A stretch of 47,500 nt of DNA from Mesostigma viride. Its lineage: Eukaryota; Streptophyta; Mesostigmatophyceae; Mesostigmatales; Mesostigmataceae. Of the stretch, positions 1 through 11,870 are shown in pieces. Position 1 is the stretch's first letter. Each line of letters opens with the position of its first letter. The position numbers were made by a program, and so were the translations under genes. The notes beneath the pieces are model-generated. The model worked only from the letters and a program-made list of their open reading frames with translations, had not been told where the DNA came from and did no database searches. The stretch spans positions 7,029,109 to 7,076,608 of the forward strand of contig RPFO01000213.1 in NCBI GenBank assembly GCA_009746045.1, in the 5' to 3' direction.

Positions 1-780
1 GAACGAACGAACGAACGAACGAACGAACGAACGAACGAACGAACGAACGAACGAACGAACGAACGAACGAACGAACGAACGAACGAACGAACGAACGAAC
101 GAACGAACGAATGAACAAACGAACGAACAAACGAACGAACGAACGAACGAACGAACGAACGAACGAACGAACGAACGAACGAACGAACGAACGAACGAAC
201 GAACGAACGAACGAACGAACGAACGAACGAACGAACGAACGAACGAACGAACGAACGAACGAACGAACGAACGAACGAACGAACGAACGAACGAACGAAC
301 GAACGAACGAACGAACGAACGAACGAACGAACGAACGAACGAACGAACGAACGAACGAACGAACGAACGAACGAACGAACGAACGAACGAACGAACGAAC
401 GAACGAACGAACGAACGAACGAACGAACGAACGAACGAACGAACGAACGAACGAACGAACGAACGAACGAACGAACGAACGAACGAACGAACGAACGAAC
501 GAACGAACGAACGAACGAACGAACGAACGAACGAACGAACGAACGAACGAACGAACGAACGAACGAAGTTACGAACGAACGAACGAACGAACGAACGAAC
601 GAACGAACGAACGAACGAACGAACGAACGAACGAACGAACGAACGAACGAACGAACGAACGAACGAACGAACGAACGAACGAACGAACGAACGAACGAAC
701 GAACGAACGAACGAACGAACGAACGAACGAACGAATGAATGAATGAATGAATGAATGAATGAATGAATGAATGAATGAAC
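1..780. repeat. (GAAC)n tetranucleotide array, grading into (GAAT)n
   Basis: Almost pure GAAC repeats run from the window edge, with a few interruptions (near 109-130 and 566-571), and change to GAAT near 735-780. Long open frames read through it in several frames (TNER or VRSF repeats), but they are products of the simple repeat and not genes. The array continues to the left of the window. Confidence 0.97.
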
Positions 781-1581
781 GAATGAGCGAATGGATTAAT
801 GAATGCGTTCCGTGCATCTAGTGGCTCACTTCTCACGCCTTATTATTGGATGCCTTTCACCGGCTATGTAGGTAGCTAGCTAGGTAGGTAGCTACAGAGG
901 TACTACAGGCTGTCTGCGACATGGGCTGACTAATTCGATCTGTACAAAGGGTTTCCTGCTCGCCCGAATTTTCCTTGGATGACCCGGTTGTTTATAAGGG
1001 TCGGTGGCTATTAATTAGCGGTCCGAGAAAATTAATTGTAGGTTTTATACGACTTCACTTGCAAAGATTCGTGTTTGGTTGCACCAGCTGAGGTTTGGTG
1101 GGGACCTGTAGGGTCGGCTGGTTGCTTACTGAATCTTTGGCTGATTTGGGTTATTTAGTGAGTCGTGATTAATTATTGTATAGTGGATTCGGACCGGCCC
1201 AAGGGGTCGATGGGCGCGTTTTATGTTTGTCAGTCTTGGGAACCTTGTACAACTACCTGTACGGTTAACGCACTAGCCTGGGGGTGCGTGGCCACGCTGT
1301 TTGTAGTGGCGTTTTCAGCACTGTTCAGGCCGGTGTGTGACGCATGCCGGTGTTAATTAATTTAGGATGATGTCAGCTTGTGTGTCGGCGGGCCATGCCT
1401 CAAGCAAGCTAGGCAGGCAATGATCCGCAATTGTTTCTTTCCCCTCCCTCCCACCCTGGAGGCTTCTTGCTTCCGCGTGCGGATTGAGAAACCTTAAGGC
1501 CACTGTTAACTGCTGCATTTGTGGCAGGGCTCCACTTGTAGTATTCAATCAAATGCTGGTCTTCTTGGGAGCTGAGTGATC

Positions 1582-1770
<189 letters not shown>

Positions 1771-2921
1771 ACGAACGAACGAACGAACGAACGAACGAAC
1801 AAACGAACGAATCAGCGAATGAACGAACGAACGAACGAACGAACGAACGAACGAACGAACGAACGAACGAACGAACGAACGAACGAACGAACGAACGAAC
1901 GAACGAACGAACGAACGAACGAACGAACGAACGAACGAACGAACGAACGAACGAACGAACGAACGAACGAACGAACGAACGAACGAACGAACGAACGAAC
2001 GAACGAACGAACGAACGAACGAACGAACGAACGAACGAACGAACGAACGAACGAACGAACGAACGAACGAACGAACGAATGAATGAATGAATGAATGAAT
2101 GAATGAATGAATGAATGAACGAATGAGCGAATGGATTAATGAATGCGTTCCGTGCATCTAGTGGCTCACTTCTCACGCCTTATTATTGGATGCCTTTCAC
2201 CGGCTATGTAGGTAGCTAGCTAGGTAGGTAGCTACAGAGGTACTACAGGCTGTCTGCGACATGGGCTGACTAATTCGATCTGTACAAAGGGTTTCCTGCT
2301 CGCCCGAATTTTCCTTGGATGACCCGGTTGTTTATAAGGGTCGGTGGCTATTAATTAGCGGTCCGAGAAAATTAATTGTAGGTTTTATGCGACTTCACTT
2401 GCAAAGATTCGTGTTTGGTTGCACCAGCTGAGGTTTGGTGGGGACCTGTAGGGTCGGCTGGTTGCTTACTGAATCTTTGGCTGATTTGGGTTATTTAGTG
2501 AGTCGTGATTAATTATTGTATAGTGGATTCGGACCGGCCCAAGGGGTCGATGGGCGCGTTTTATGTTTGTCAGTCTTGGGAACCTTGTACAACTACCTGT
2601 ACGGTTAACGCACTAGCCTGGGGGTGCGTGGCCACGCTGTTTGTAGTGGCGTTTTCAGCACTGTTCAGGCCGGTGTGTGACGCATGCCGGTGTTAATTAA
2701 TTTAGGATGATGTCAGCTTGTGTGTCGGCGGGCCATGCCTCAAGCAAGCTAGGCAGGCAATGATCCGCAATTGTTTCTTTCCCCTCCCTCCCACCCTGGA
2801 GGCTTCTTGCTTCCGCGTGCGGATTGAGAAACCTTAAGGCCACTGTTAACTGCTGCATTTGTGGCAGGGCTCCACTTGTAGTATTCAATCAAATGCTGGT
2901 CTTCTTGGGAGCTGAGTGATC

Positions 2922-3107
<186 letters not shown>

Positions 3108-3550
3108 ACGAACGAACGAACGAACGAACGAACGAACAAACGAACGAATCAGCGAATGAACGAACGAACGAACGAACGAACGAACGAACGAACGAACGAA
3201 CGAACGAACGAACGAACGAACGAACGAACGAACGAACGAACGAACGAACGAACGAACGAACGAACGAACGAACGAACGAACGAACGAACGAACGAACGAA
3301 CGAACGAACGAACGAACGAACGAACGAACGAACGAACGAACGAACGAACGAACGAACGAACGAACGAACGAACGAACGAACGAACGAACGAACGAACGAA
3401 CGAACGAATGAATGAATGAATGAACGAATGAGCGAATGGATTAATGAATGCGTTCCGTGCATCTAGTGGCTCACTTCTCACGCCTTATTATTGGATGCCT
3501 TTCACCGGCTATGTAGGTAGCTAGCTAGGTAGGTAGCTACAGAGGTACTA

Positions 3551-4871
3551 GTAACCGAGCTACCGAGCTTCCTTAATGAATGACAATTTATGTACATCCT
3601 CAAGACAACGCTGGGGTAAGGAAATCGCTAACAAAGCACTAGCATTCAGTGCCAAGATAACCCATGATGGCGTGCATCACGTAATGTGGCTTCATCACTG
3701 CGTGCTCGGCTGCTATATACGTGGCTATACGTGCATTCGTATTTGCAGACTGCTTGGATGACAGCATCGGGCCCACGCCTGACAGGGGTTGCACCCCAGA
3801 CGCCCCTTACTGCGTGCATTTCGGCACAGCGAATGGCGAGGGCCACGCTGGCATCTGTAGCGGTGAGCAAGCTGCATGCAACTAGTGGTGTAGATACTCT
3901 TTTGTTTGCACCCTGGGACCCCTCCCAGTCGAGGCATTTGGTAGTATGCATGGTTGAGAAAATCCGTGGTGCCTGCATGCTTGTTGCACATGCACCCCTC
4001 TTATCAAAGATGACACCCTTTTTCTTTGGACAGCTTTCTACAGTACCCTCTCATCCAGGAGACACACTTTTGGATGTCTATATATACAGCGCGGCAACTT
4101 TGTCATGTGCGTGAGGGAGGCGGCCGGCGGGTGTGCAGCCGTGGGGGCAGGGGCGGGCTCGTGGGCAGGCGCGTGCGTGCGTGTGTATGAGAGAGGGAAT
4201 GTGTGTTTTTGTGTGTTTATACAACACTACATAGCTATGTGTGTGTCAGCCTTGCTCGTGCATCCCATCCACTGTTGGTCTTGCATCAATACACAAAACA
4301 CAGTTGAACTAGTTGCTGACAACTACGTGCTTCGAGCGACCATCTGTGCTTGGACGCATTTAACAAATGCTTGCACGCCCATTTGCCTTGCCGGCAAAGC
4401 CCCGGCCCCGCGCCCCCCCATCTCTGCTAACCCCTTTGTTTCCTTCCACGCCTTTCTCTCCCTACCTGATCTCAGGGGCAAACGGCATAAGTTCCACAGG
4501 GATGCCCATCCGTATTTCATCAATTGGACCCCTATTTCTTTCGGCCGCAGTCGTGGTGAGACTATACCTATGGGTGTCAACCGATGGTGTCACCGCCTTT
4601 TTTGGTTCTGGCGCCTTCTGACTCATGTCATCCAGTTTATATAACCAACCCAACCGCTTTTACATACGGGTCGGCGGGCAGCTTGCTATCCTAACATCCC
4701 TACAGGGCATGACAAGGACTGCATGCTAGAGGGCCACCCTGTACAGCTGTCAGCCTTTAGACCACAGTGCGACCCATGCACTGACACTCTGTGACATGCA
4801 TGGCTGCATGTTGGCCTGTTGATCTCCTCTGTGTGCACTGCATGGTGTATACTGTACGTGTGGCCTGCCAG
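3551..4871. other. intergenic or upstream intron sequence, no gene recognised
   Basis: Sequence here is unlike the tandem unit. Several 60-180 codon frames are open on both strands but show no domain, no consistent codon preference and no homologue I recognise. A G/T-rich stretch lies at about 4105-4215. Upstream exons of the root-cap-like gene, including its signal peptide, should lie here or further left, but I cannot place them. Confidence 0.5.
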
Positions 4872-6611
4872 ACACTTCCTCCCCGGTTGGCACGAACGGC
4901 ACGTGCAACTTTCAGGACGCGGCCAGCGTGACGATCGTGCCGGTCAGTGCCGCCTGTCCCAAGGAGTTCCTCGTGGAGGCCTCCTTTACGCTGGCGCTTG
5001 CAAACTGCACAACGAACGAGTTCAACCTCAAGGAGCTCATGACCGACCTGATGCTCCAGTACTTCAAAACCATCCCGTCGTGCGCGATTGAGTCGAGCCT
5101 GCTCGGGCTTGTCGATGCTCGCCGCCGGCATCTCCTGCAGACCCCTGAGGCCTACTACTTGCTGCTTCTCCGCTTCTACGTGGAGTCTCGTGCAGAGGGC
5201 CAGTCTATCCTCAACGTGTTGAAGTCCTTCGCATTTGGCAACTTCCTGGTCGAGGCCCTGCATGTTAACGTAGCAGGGCAGAGCGATTTGCTGGACGTTC
5301 AGGCATCGCTCGTCCAGGTGGGGGCGGCCATATCAGACCCCCACTTCACGACCCCCACAGGTGACAAGTTTGACTTCAACGGCGTCGCGGGCGGCAGCTA
5401 CTGCATCATCACGGACAAGCAGGTGCAGGTGAACGCGCGCTTTGTGGGCGTGGCCGCGCACGAGGCATCTACCACCTCCAAGCCTGACCCGCGCACCTGG
5501 ATGGACCAGGTGGCCATTATGCACGGCAGTGACCGCATCCTCATAGGCGCCGCGTCGCCAGCAGGGACGCCGTTTGCGCTCTCCTTTGGCTCCCTGGTGG
5601 TCAACGGGGTGAGTAGTAAGCACCAGGAGCGCATGCTCCTCAAGAATACCGGTATTTCTTAGCCACGTGGCTAGTAATGGTCAACGGGGTGAGTAGCACA
5701 TAAGCACCAGGAGTGCATGCTCCTCAAGAATACCCGCATTTCTTAGCCATGTGGCTAGGAATGGTCAACGGCCGGGTGAGTAGTTAGCATGCACCAGGAG
5801 CGCCGCCTCTTCCTCAAAATGTCTGGTCGCCTGGTTGTCTTTTCCCAGTGGTAACTGTTTAACTGGTAATATTGGTGCCCGCACCTATGTGGCTATCGGT
5901 GGATAAGGGGGTGGTCAGTTCTCGATCATGGAAGTGACAGCTGACCCACCAAATAACAGTAGCCTTATCGCGGCATTTCGCGTATAACTTGACCTCCTTG
6001 TGCTTAATTATAGGCAATTATTGTGCCTATAATCGTCGTGTGGTCAGGCTGCTTGTTTTCAAGACTTTGTGTGGCTTACCCTTTTCGTGCCCATGCATTC
6101 CTTTTGTTATTCTTAGTTGGGCTCCATAAATTATTGGCCTCGACCACCATGGGCCGAACAAAATAGTGAATAATCACTGAGACATAAAGCTTCCTTTTTC
6201 TTGACAAGTCTTCATTTTGTTGTATGTGCACTGCTCGATTGTCTCTCACGCCAACAATAAACGCAGGAGCCGGTCATCCCCCGCATGCTCCTGTCCAAGC
6301 TGCCATCGGGCGCAACAGTGCTGCGCAAGAAGTCCCGCACAACCATCACCCTCCATGGGGTGGCCGTGATCGAGGTGCAGGTGGTGCGCGCTGGGTTCTG
6401 GGAGGCAGGCCTGGGCCCGGGCAAGAACTTCCTCAACCTACACGTGAAGCACTTCAACGGCACCCAGGTGGCACATGGCGTCCTGGGCCAGTCGTTTGCC
6501 TCGCGCGGCCAGGTGCCGGCGGAGGGCAGCGCGGAACTCTATGCCACCAGCGGCATCTTTGCGACGGATTGCCAGGTTAACCGGTTCTTTGTTGGCCACC
6601 GTGACGACTAG
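4872..6611 (+). CDS. Root-cap-family (PF06830-like) extracellular protein, 3' two exons
   Basis: Two exons, 4872-5608 and 6267-6611, join in phase 0 (GGG | gtgagt ... cag | GAG) and end at TAG 6609-6611. The protein has a Cys-containing lead-in (TNGTCNFQDAASV). A segment then carries DPHFTTPTGDKFDFNG, Y-x-I-x-TDKQVQVNARFVG and a W-x-x-x-VA motif. The second exon carries HVKHFNGTQVAHGVLGQSF and FATDCQVNRFF. This order matches the plant/algal root cap domain (DP-F-x-G...F-F-G / INARFIG / F-N-L...GILGQTY / FATDC) and resembles the VWD-like fold. A secreted or cell-wall role is inferred from the family. There is no Met or signal peptide, because the first usable acceptor is at 4870-4871 (a second candidate, TTTCAG, ends at 4915) and earlier exons are unplaced. 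Codon use is GC-rich, unlike the flanks. Confidence 0.75.
5597..5800 (+). repeat. Triplicated exon-end/5' splice site repeat
   Basis: Three tandem, diverged copies, about 80-88 bp each, of the exon end and donor. TGGTCAACGG is followed by a GTGAGTAG donor at 5609, 5689 and 5776, then by related intron sequence (AAGCACCAGGAGCGCATGCT and variants). Use of donor 1 keeps the reading frame into the acceptor at 6266. Copies 2 and 3 follow an in-frame stop (TAG at about 5660) and look like intronic decoys. Confidence 0.85.
6006..6033. repeat. Short hairpin in the root-cap-like gene intron
   Basis: TTATAGGCA and its reverse complement TGCCTATAA lie around a short AT loop. It could be a small fold-back insertion or chance; no flanking duplication is evident. 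Confidence 0.5.
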
Positions 6612-6723
6612 AAATTTCAATGGTTTTCGCGGCTATAATCGCGTTTCTCACTTCATGAGGCACGTCCAGTTCATACCCTAAGTTTGGTTTGGGCATGCAA
6701 TCTCGGATGTGATCATGGAACGT

Positions 6724-7640
6724 GAATGTGTGAGTTTTTTTGTGCTAGCCTTGTTGTTGTTTTGGGCGCGCGCTTGCACTTTGGTGCCCCAGTTTGTTTT
6801 GCTCGGCAACCAGATTCTTGCCGACTTACCTTTGTGCAGGAGCAGTCCGTTTGTGCAGTTTACCGGTCACCAGTCCGCGATCGAAGAAGTCTTATCATGG
6901 CTGCCATAATTGGACAGCATTTGCACTACATGCTCTCGCGATACCGGCACCCTGTGTGGCATTACTCTGCCTGTGCCGTTTGCCATAATCTACTGCCACC
7001 GTTGGTAGTGGCCGCTGATAGCGCTCTGGTTCTTGTCATGGAATTCTACTGGGCATCACTAAGAATTGCCTAGGGTGAATTTCCATACACAGAACTATCG
7101 CGATTAGGTCACAATTAGGATTGGCGTAGCATGGTGAATCGCTGACTGCCTTTTCTACTGCTTTTTCTACTGCTTTTTCTACTGAATGTGTGAGTTTTTT
7201 TGTGCTAGCTAGCCTTGTTGTTGTTTTGGGCGCGCGCTTGCACTATGGTGCCCCAGTTTGTTTTGCTCGGCAACCAGATTCTTGCCGACTTACCTTTGTG
7301 CAGGAGCAGTCCGTTTGTGCAGTTTACCGGTCACCAGTCCGTGATCGAAGAAGTCTTATCATGGCTGCCATAATTGGACAGCATTTGCACTACATGCTCT
7401 CGCGATACCGGCACCCTGTGTGGCATTACTCTGCCTGTGCCGTTTGCCATAATCTACTGCCACCGTTGGTAGTGGCCGCTGATAGCGCTCTGGTTCTTGT
7501 CATGGAATTCTACTGGGCATCACTAAGAATTGCCTAGGGTGAATTTCCATACACAGAACTATCGCGATTAGGTCACAATTAGGATTGGCGTAGCATGGTG
7601 AATCGCTGACTGCCTTTTCTACTGCTTTTTTTACTGCTTT
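6724..7640. repeat. 460-bp direct tandem duplication
   Basis: The block beginning GAATGTGTGAGTTTTTTTGT at 6724 starts again at 7184. The copies are nearly identical, apart from an added CTAG at about 7209 and a few substitutions. Each copy ends in the ACTGCTTTTTCT minisatellite. The 115-codon frame open in both copies has no recognisable domain. Confidence 0.93.
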
Positions 7641-7709
7641 TTCTACTGCTTTTTCTACTGCTTTTTCTACTGCTTTTTCTACTACTTTTTCTACTGCTTT
7701 TTCTACTGT
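7611..7709. repeat. 12-bp minisatellite (ACTGCTTTTTCT)n
   Basis: About eight units follow the second copy of the 460-bp repeat. A shorter run of about three units at 7150-7186 separates the two copies, so slippage between these tracts could have produced the duplication. A VEKA-repeat frame on the minus strand is an artefact of the repeat. Confidence 0.92.
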
Positions 7710-8092
7710 TGGCTTGACTATTTTTTTCCTCTTGTTTTGCAAATTAAAACAGATAGTGTGTTTTTTTATTAAAAAATATTTACATCGTAAATTTGTATAA
7801 TCCCATGCAACCCATTAAGAAGACAACTAACATTTCCACCGTGGCAATGGAACCCTGGGCATGCCCCTAAAACCCTTAGGCTCCGGAAAAGCCTTTATAT
7901 TCTCCTGGGCGATCAGGGGTTAGCATGCAACCTACCCCCACACCCGTCATCATGGCCGAGCGTACAGTCGTCTTGGATAGTCCGGATGACGCAGAGTTGC
8001 TATCTGCGACTCCAGACCTGGGCGAGTGAGTCGCGCCACTTGCCTTGGCAGGTGCAGTACCCGCGTAGAAAAGTGCCTCATCGGGGCATACC
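7710..8092. other. AT-rich spacer, no gene recognised
   Basis: T-rich then mixed sequence between the minisatellite and the first TTAA element. I see no supported feature. Confidence 0.5.
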
Positions 8093-8545
8093 TTAACCCG
8101 TGTTTTTTTACAACGCGATACATCGCGTTGTAGGGTTAGAACGCGATGTATCGCGTTGTAATCTGACACGTGGCAAACCTATTAAACATGCGATTTTTGG
8201 TCTGAAACTTTCAAAATAGGTCAGAAACATCTCATAGAATTCAAGAAAAAATCCTGGTATTTTTGGTATTTTTTTTGTGACAGCTGCAAACAAATATGTA
8301 CCACTGAAATCAGGCATTTTCGCGGGACGAAGGTGAAGACGACGGCGATGGCGGCAGGTAGATCTCGCCAGTTTTCGCGCGAATGTCAGTGGCTGTTGGG
8401 TAGCACGACCATGATGATGCGTTCAAAGGTTGGCAATTAGGTTTCTACGAGTTTGTTGAGGTACTGGGGCAAAGGAAACATAGTTTTTTCCAGTTTCTCA
8501 CCCAACTTTCATGCGGAAACCCTGGAAACCGGCATACATATTATT

Positions 8546-8853
8546 GTTGCCGGCTCCGGGAGGACCGGCTGGACCTGGAGGGCCAGCGGGCCCCATGGTC
8601 GGCGCGGACCTGGACGTCATATTGGCGTCAGCGCTTGTCGGTGGCGCTGACTCGGGCCATGGCTGACATTATGCTCCGCCGTACGCGGGCTGATTTTGCG
8701 GTGCAGCAGGGCTATTAGGTTCCTCCCGTTAGGCGTTTCCATTGGTCTTATCGTAGTATAGAGCTTTGACATGGCTCTGTATATAGGTTTATAGCTGGGC
8801 GTTTGCTTTGGTTTGAGTGATTTCACTCTGCTGTAAGTAATTATATTTTTTTA
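8546..8853 (+). mobile_element. 5'-truncated LINE with 12-bp TSD
   Basis: Identical 12-mers ATACATATTATT at 8534-8545 and 8854-8865 flank 308 bp. The insert encodes the C-terminal tail of a LINE protein (REDRLDLEGQ, SYWRQRLSVALTR, MLRRTRADF) ending at TAG 8716-8718, followed by a 3'UTR and an AT-rich tail. The same tail protein occurs on the minus strand at 24299-24670. Read as the end of ORF2, this is a typical short retrotransposition event. Confidence 0.85.
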
Positions 8854-8865
8854 ATACATATTATT

Positions 8866-9353
8866 ACGTCAAGACTCGGGTCTGCTGCGGCACCATGCTT
8901 GGTATTTCCATGGTGTTTCGACTTCTTAACACATGTTTATTCATTCCGAACGCCCGGACTCTCGGCTAAACCGAGATTTGTGCAGACTTTTATTGGGTAG
9001 CTCCGGGCATGATGGTGCCTGCAAATAGCGTAAGGCGTGACCGTGGCTATTGCTACGGTATGCTGTATTTTCCTGGAAATGGCCTCTGCCACCGGCTCAA
9101 TAGTGCTTGCAGGCGTAAGTATATCGTGTTTCTACCTAGTTTCTGCCAGTTTTCCACTTATTTCTACCGACCTCTGCCCAGCCTCTCTAAGACCGCCATC
9201 CTACTCGACGTTGCTTGCATGTCAGCCATAGCAGGTTCCAGTTGTGCAGTATTTAGGTGCTGTATACATCGTCAAGCCGTGCATATATCGTGAGGATTGG
9301 ATGTTGATGGTTTATACTGCGTTGATTGTGCAAGAAGATCAGCTGGGTGCCCA
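8866..9353. other. interior of TTAA element 1, nothing recognised
   Basis: Short open frames without recognisable domains. I see no tail or flanking duplication here. Confidence 0.4.
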
Positions 9354-9971
9354 TAATTGAATTGAATTGAATTGAATTGTAACATAACTCCGTTGGGAGT
9401 ATATGTAGCACATAGCCCTTGAGAGGGGGCATATGGCCTATCATACATCCTAAGCTACTTCCTGCAAGGGTGGGGATGTAAAGGACCCTTGCTCTAGGTG
9501 CACCAGGGCACTTGCATCCCCATGATCTTCAAGCTATGCCCAGCGAAGGGGGAGCCTGTCATGGGGGGGAAGATCAGCATAGCTATACAAAGAAGCTAGG
9601 GCATGGCGTCTCAGCAGAGAGTTACTCCCTGCATAGGCACAACAGAACTAAATAAAGCTAGGCATCATCTGGGGTGTGGCTCATCATAGGCACACATGCA
9701 CATGGTTAAGTAAAGCGCGTGGCTTAGCTGGGATAGTGCCTCTAGGAGGCGTACATGTACATGGCCACGGTCTATCTATTCTACACTACTACTGCTATAT
9801 TCCCCTTAAGCTGGGGCGTCTGGAGTCGCTGGGGCCGCGGGGGGGGGGGGTCGCCTGCCAGGGCTTATGGCCGACGTAGATGGCCGCCCCCTTCCAGTAC
9901 ACCGGCTGTCCCGCCTTGGTCTGCCGGAGCTGTCCAGAGGTAGGTCGGCCATAGCTCCCGTCGCCGTTAAT
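9354..9971 (-). mobile_element. 5'-truncated ORF1-only LINE fragment, minus strand
   Basis: The 3' tail, (ATTCA)n on the minus strand, is at 9354-9378. Reading leftward from about 9970, the fragment has the ORF1 C-terminal tail (grossly RRELWPTYL / GQPVYWKGA, broken by a short duplication and a G-run at about 9840). It then passes straight into the same 3'UTR as the element at 20332-22356. The ORF1 to 3'UTR junction is the same in both copies. Confidence 0.85.
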
Positions 9972-10228
9972 CATGGTGTATAATCATGTGTTGTTAGCAT
10001 CTTGCCACCATTTGCTAGCATGCATTCCAGCGTCATCTTTGCCTGCATGTAAGCTCATGGATCACTCAACCTATCCAAGCCTTGCATTACACGTGCCTCT
10101 TTCTTTCAGTATTGCACGCGTTATGGAATGAAAACCCAGCACCTCCATTCCCACGAGGCATGTGCTCAACACGTTGTGAGAGTGGATGATGCTTTGGCTA
10201 TGGCTGCCTGATTCAGTCATATTAGGTC

Positions 10229-10366
10229 CCCAGTTCGAGTAAAAATTGGTGCGAGAGGTCCCCAGTTCGATTCCGGTCGGATTCATTTGCAGATCGCGTT
10301 TTCCGCGTTTTCCGCGGCCTGGCACTGAACGCAAAGGTTTTCACCTTTGCGGAGTGTCTGATCAGA
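10229..10366 (+). mobile_element. tRNA-derived SINE-like element, copy A (5' truncated)
   Basis: Identical 10-mers ATATTAGGTC at 10219-10228 and 10367-10376 flank it. It contains GTTCGATTCC, an exact fit to a tRNA T-arm/B-box, in GGTCCCCAGTTCGATTCCGG. It ends in a palindromic segment (GCAAAGG...CCTTTGC) and CTGATCAG, with no poly(A). A recognisable A-box is missing, as expected if truncated. Copy B on the other strand is longer. Confidence 0.7.
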
Positions 10367-10376
10367 ATATTAGGTC

Positions 10377-10922
10377 ATCCAGTCATGATGTTTGATGCAT
10401 GTTTGATGCAGTATAACTTATACAACACCTATTTTCAAAGTTTTGACCCTCCAAGCTCACTATTGAATTATGGCCCCGTTTATGGGGCTCGTGTCGTTGC
10501 GTAATGTTGTCAAGGGCTCTCATGTTTCCCACTGCGTTGTACTGCGTTGTAATTGTGATGCTAATGAAAAATAGCTCCAGTGGCCCAATGGGCCTGAGTT
10601 TTGTTTCACAGAGCCTGCATATGTTGCCCATAGCTCGTGCAAGAAGCCAGATTTTTTTCATGAACCATTTGTGAATGAGCACATGACTTGTGACCTAGGG
10701 TCAAGAAATCGCGGTCATGGTCAGACCCCCCTGTATTCAAACCAGTGTATCTCTCTAATGAATAAGCATTTTGTAGGTCTGAGTAGCTAAAAAAATCCTT
10801 TGATTTATGGGCTTTCAGGAAAGTATGTACATGACCATGAAAAAAAATTTTCCTTAGGTGCTATACGCGTTCTAAAAAAAGCTTACAACGCGATATATCG
10901 CGTTCTAATTAAAAAAACACGG
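10377..10922. other. right part of TTAA element 1, nothing recognised
   Basis: No coding or repeat feature apart from the terminal inverted repeat and palindrome at about 10884-10923. Confidence 0.4.
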
Positions 10923-11302
10923 GTTAAGTGCATGTTCACGCACTTACTTACCGTGGCAGTGGCTTCACAGGTTCCTCAAGTATCACATCTGTGTCAAATC
11001 CCGTGGCCTTGTTGTCCCAGGGCGGTGCGAGCCTGGGGCTCTGCTGCTAGCTCGCGCATCAGTATTCACTGGGGCAGGTTATCTGTCTCGAGCATAATAC
11101 CGCTCCCTGTCATTGAATACTGTGCGCTCTAAGGTACACGCAATCAATCTCTCCAGTACCACAATGTCAAAGGCAACTTGGGCACGTAGACAGCCGAGGC
11201 CCCTGACAACCAGTGATTCTGCGAGAGAGAAGCGTTATAAACATCTGCAGCTCTAATGTTTACACCATTTTCTACTGTTGCGCCAGGTAGACACCTCCTC
11301 CT

Positions 11303-11795
11303 ATGGCAGGGTCCCCTTGTCCCATAGAAACCCACTGGCAAACTTGCGCGCGCCCGGCACCGGCGCGGCGCGACCTGGACCTATATGTGACACAACTGCT
11401 TGAAGATGCAGGGCTTCTGGGACTGTCCGTACTCCACGCCCGCATGATTGACAAGGAGAAATGGGCTGCCATCTGCGATAAGCACCTTCCTGAGGGGTAT
11501 GCTCCTGTTTTCTCCCCACGGGCCCCGCGGCACGTTGCTAGCCAGGGTAGAAGTCCGCAGGTGGAGGTTATTGGCCCTGAGGATAGCCGCTTCACTACCG
11601 CCTCGTCTGCCATTACAGTAGAGGACAGCTCGGATGAGGATTACATCCCCATCTAGTGCTTAATGGTTGGGGAATGATGCAGACAATATTTGTTTAAACT
11701 TTAATTTGTGTAATTATTTTTTCCAATGAGATTAGCATAGTACTCCGTGGCATGCCTTTGCGCGTGACGCGCAAGTCGGGGTGAAATTGGCTCTT
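11303..11795 (+). mobile_element. Unassigned retroelement 3' end with 117-aa open frame
   Basis: An open frame 11303-11656 ends in an acidic tail (EDSSDEDYIPI) and is followed by about 140 bp of 3' sequence. The final third of the frame and this 3' sequence recur at about 13335-13620, up to the motif ACGCAAGT. A repeated coding end plus 3'UTR shared by two loci means a transposon rather than a host gene. I recognise no domain. The frame has KEKWAAICDKHLPEGY followed by a low-complexity acidic end. The true 5' boundary is unknown. Confidence 0.6.
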
Positions 11796-11870
11796 TATGT
11801 CAAATTGTAAAATTGTCGGAGGGCGGGGGCCGAGATTAATTAAGAGGTACCTTGAAATTAAATAAGAGGC

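Larger units (their letters stand above)
8093..10927. mobile_element. TTAA-target DNA transposon 1 (2827 bp between TTAAs)
   Basis: TTAA at 8093-8096 and 10924-10927 flank perfect inverted ends CCCGTGTTTTTTTA / TAAAAAAACACGGG. Just inside each end lies a palindrome: ACAACGCGATACATCGCGTTGT on the left, with a second one after it, and GAACGCGATATATCGCGTTGT on the right as read inward. TTAA duplication with CCC-starting inverted ends is the signature of piggyBac-type elements, though Kolobok also targets TTAA. No intact transposase is inside. The interior is filled with LINE and SINE fragments (8546-8853, about 9354-9970, 10229-10366), so this is a decayed or non-autonomous copy. Confidence 0.8.

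Noticed and set aside
111-746. 211-aa TNER-repeat protein and mirror VRSF-repeat proteins
   Set aside because: Pure consequence of the (GAAC)n array, open in several frames on both strands. The same applies to KKER/FLSF frames at 1576-3460.
3686-4644. Frames of 142 and 179 codons as upstream gene or exons
   Set aside because: No domain, no homologue recognised, and a G/T-rich low-complexity start. I could not connect them to the root-cap exons by splice phase.
10240-10290. Functional tRNA gene
   Set aside because: A B-box is present, but there is no foldable cloverleaf with matching acceptor stem, and the copy is truncated and flanked by a target duplication.
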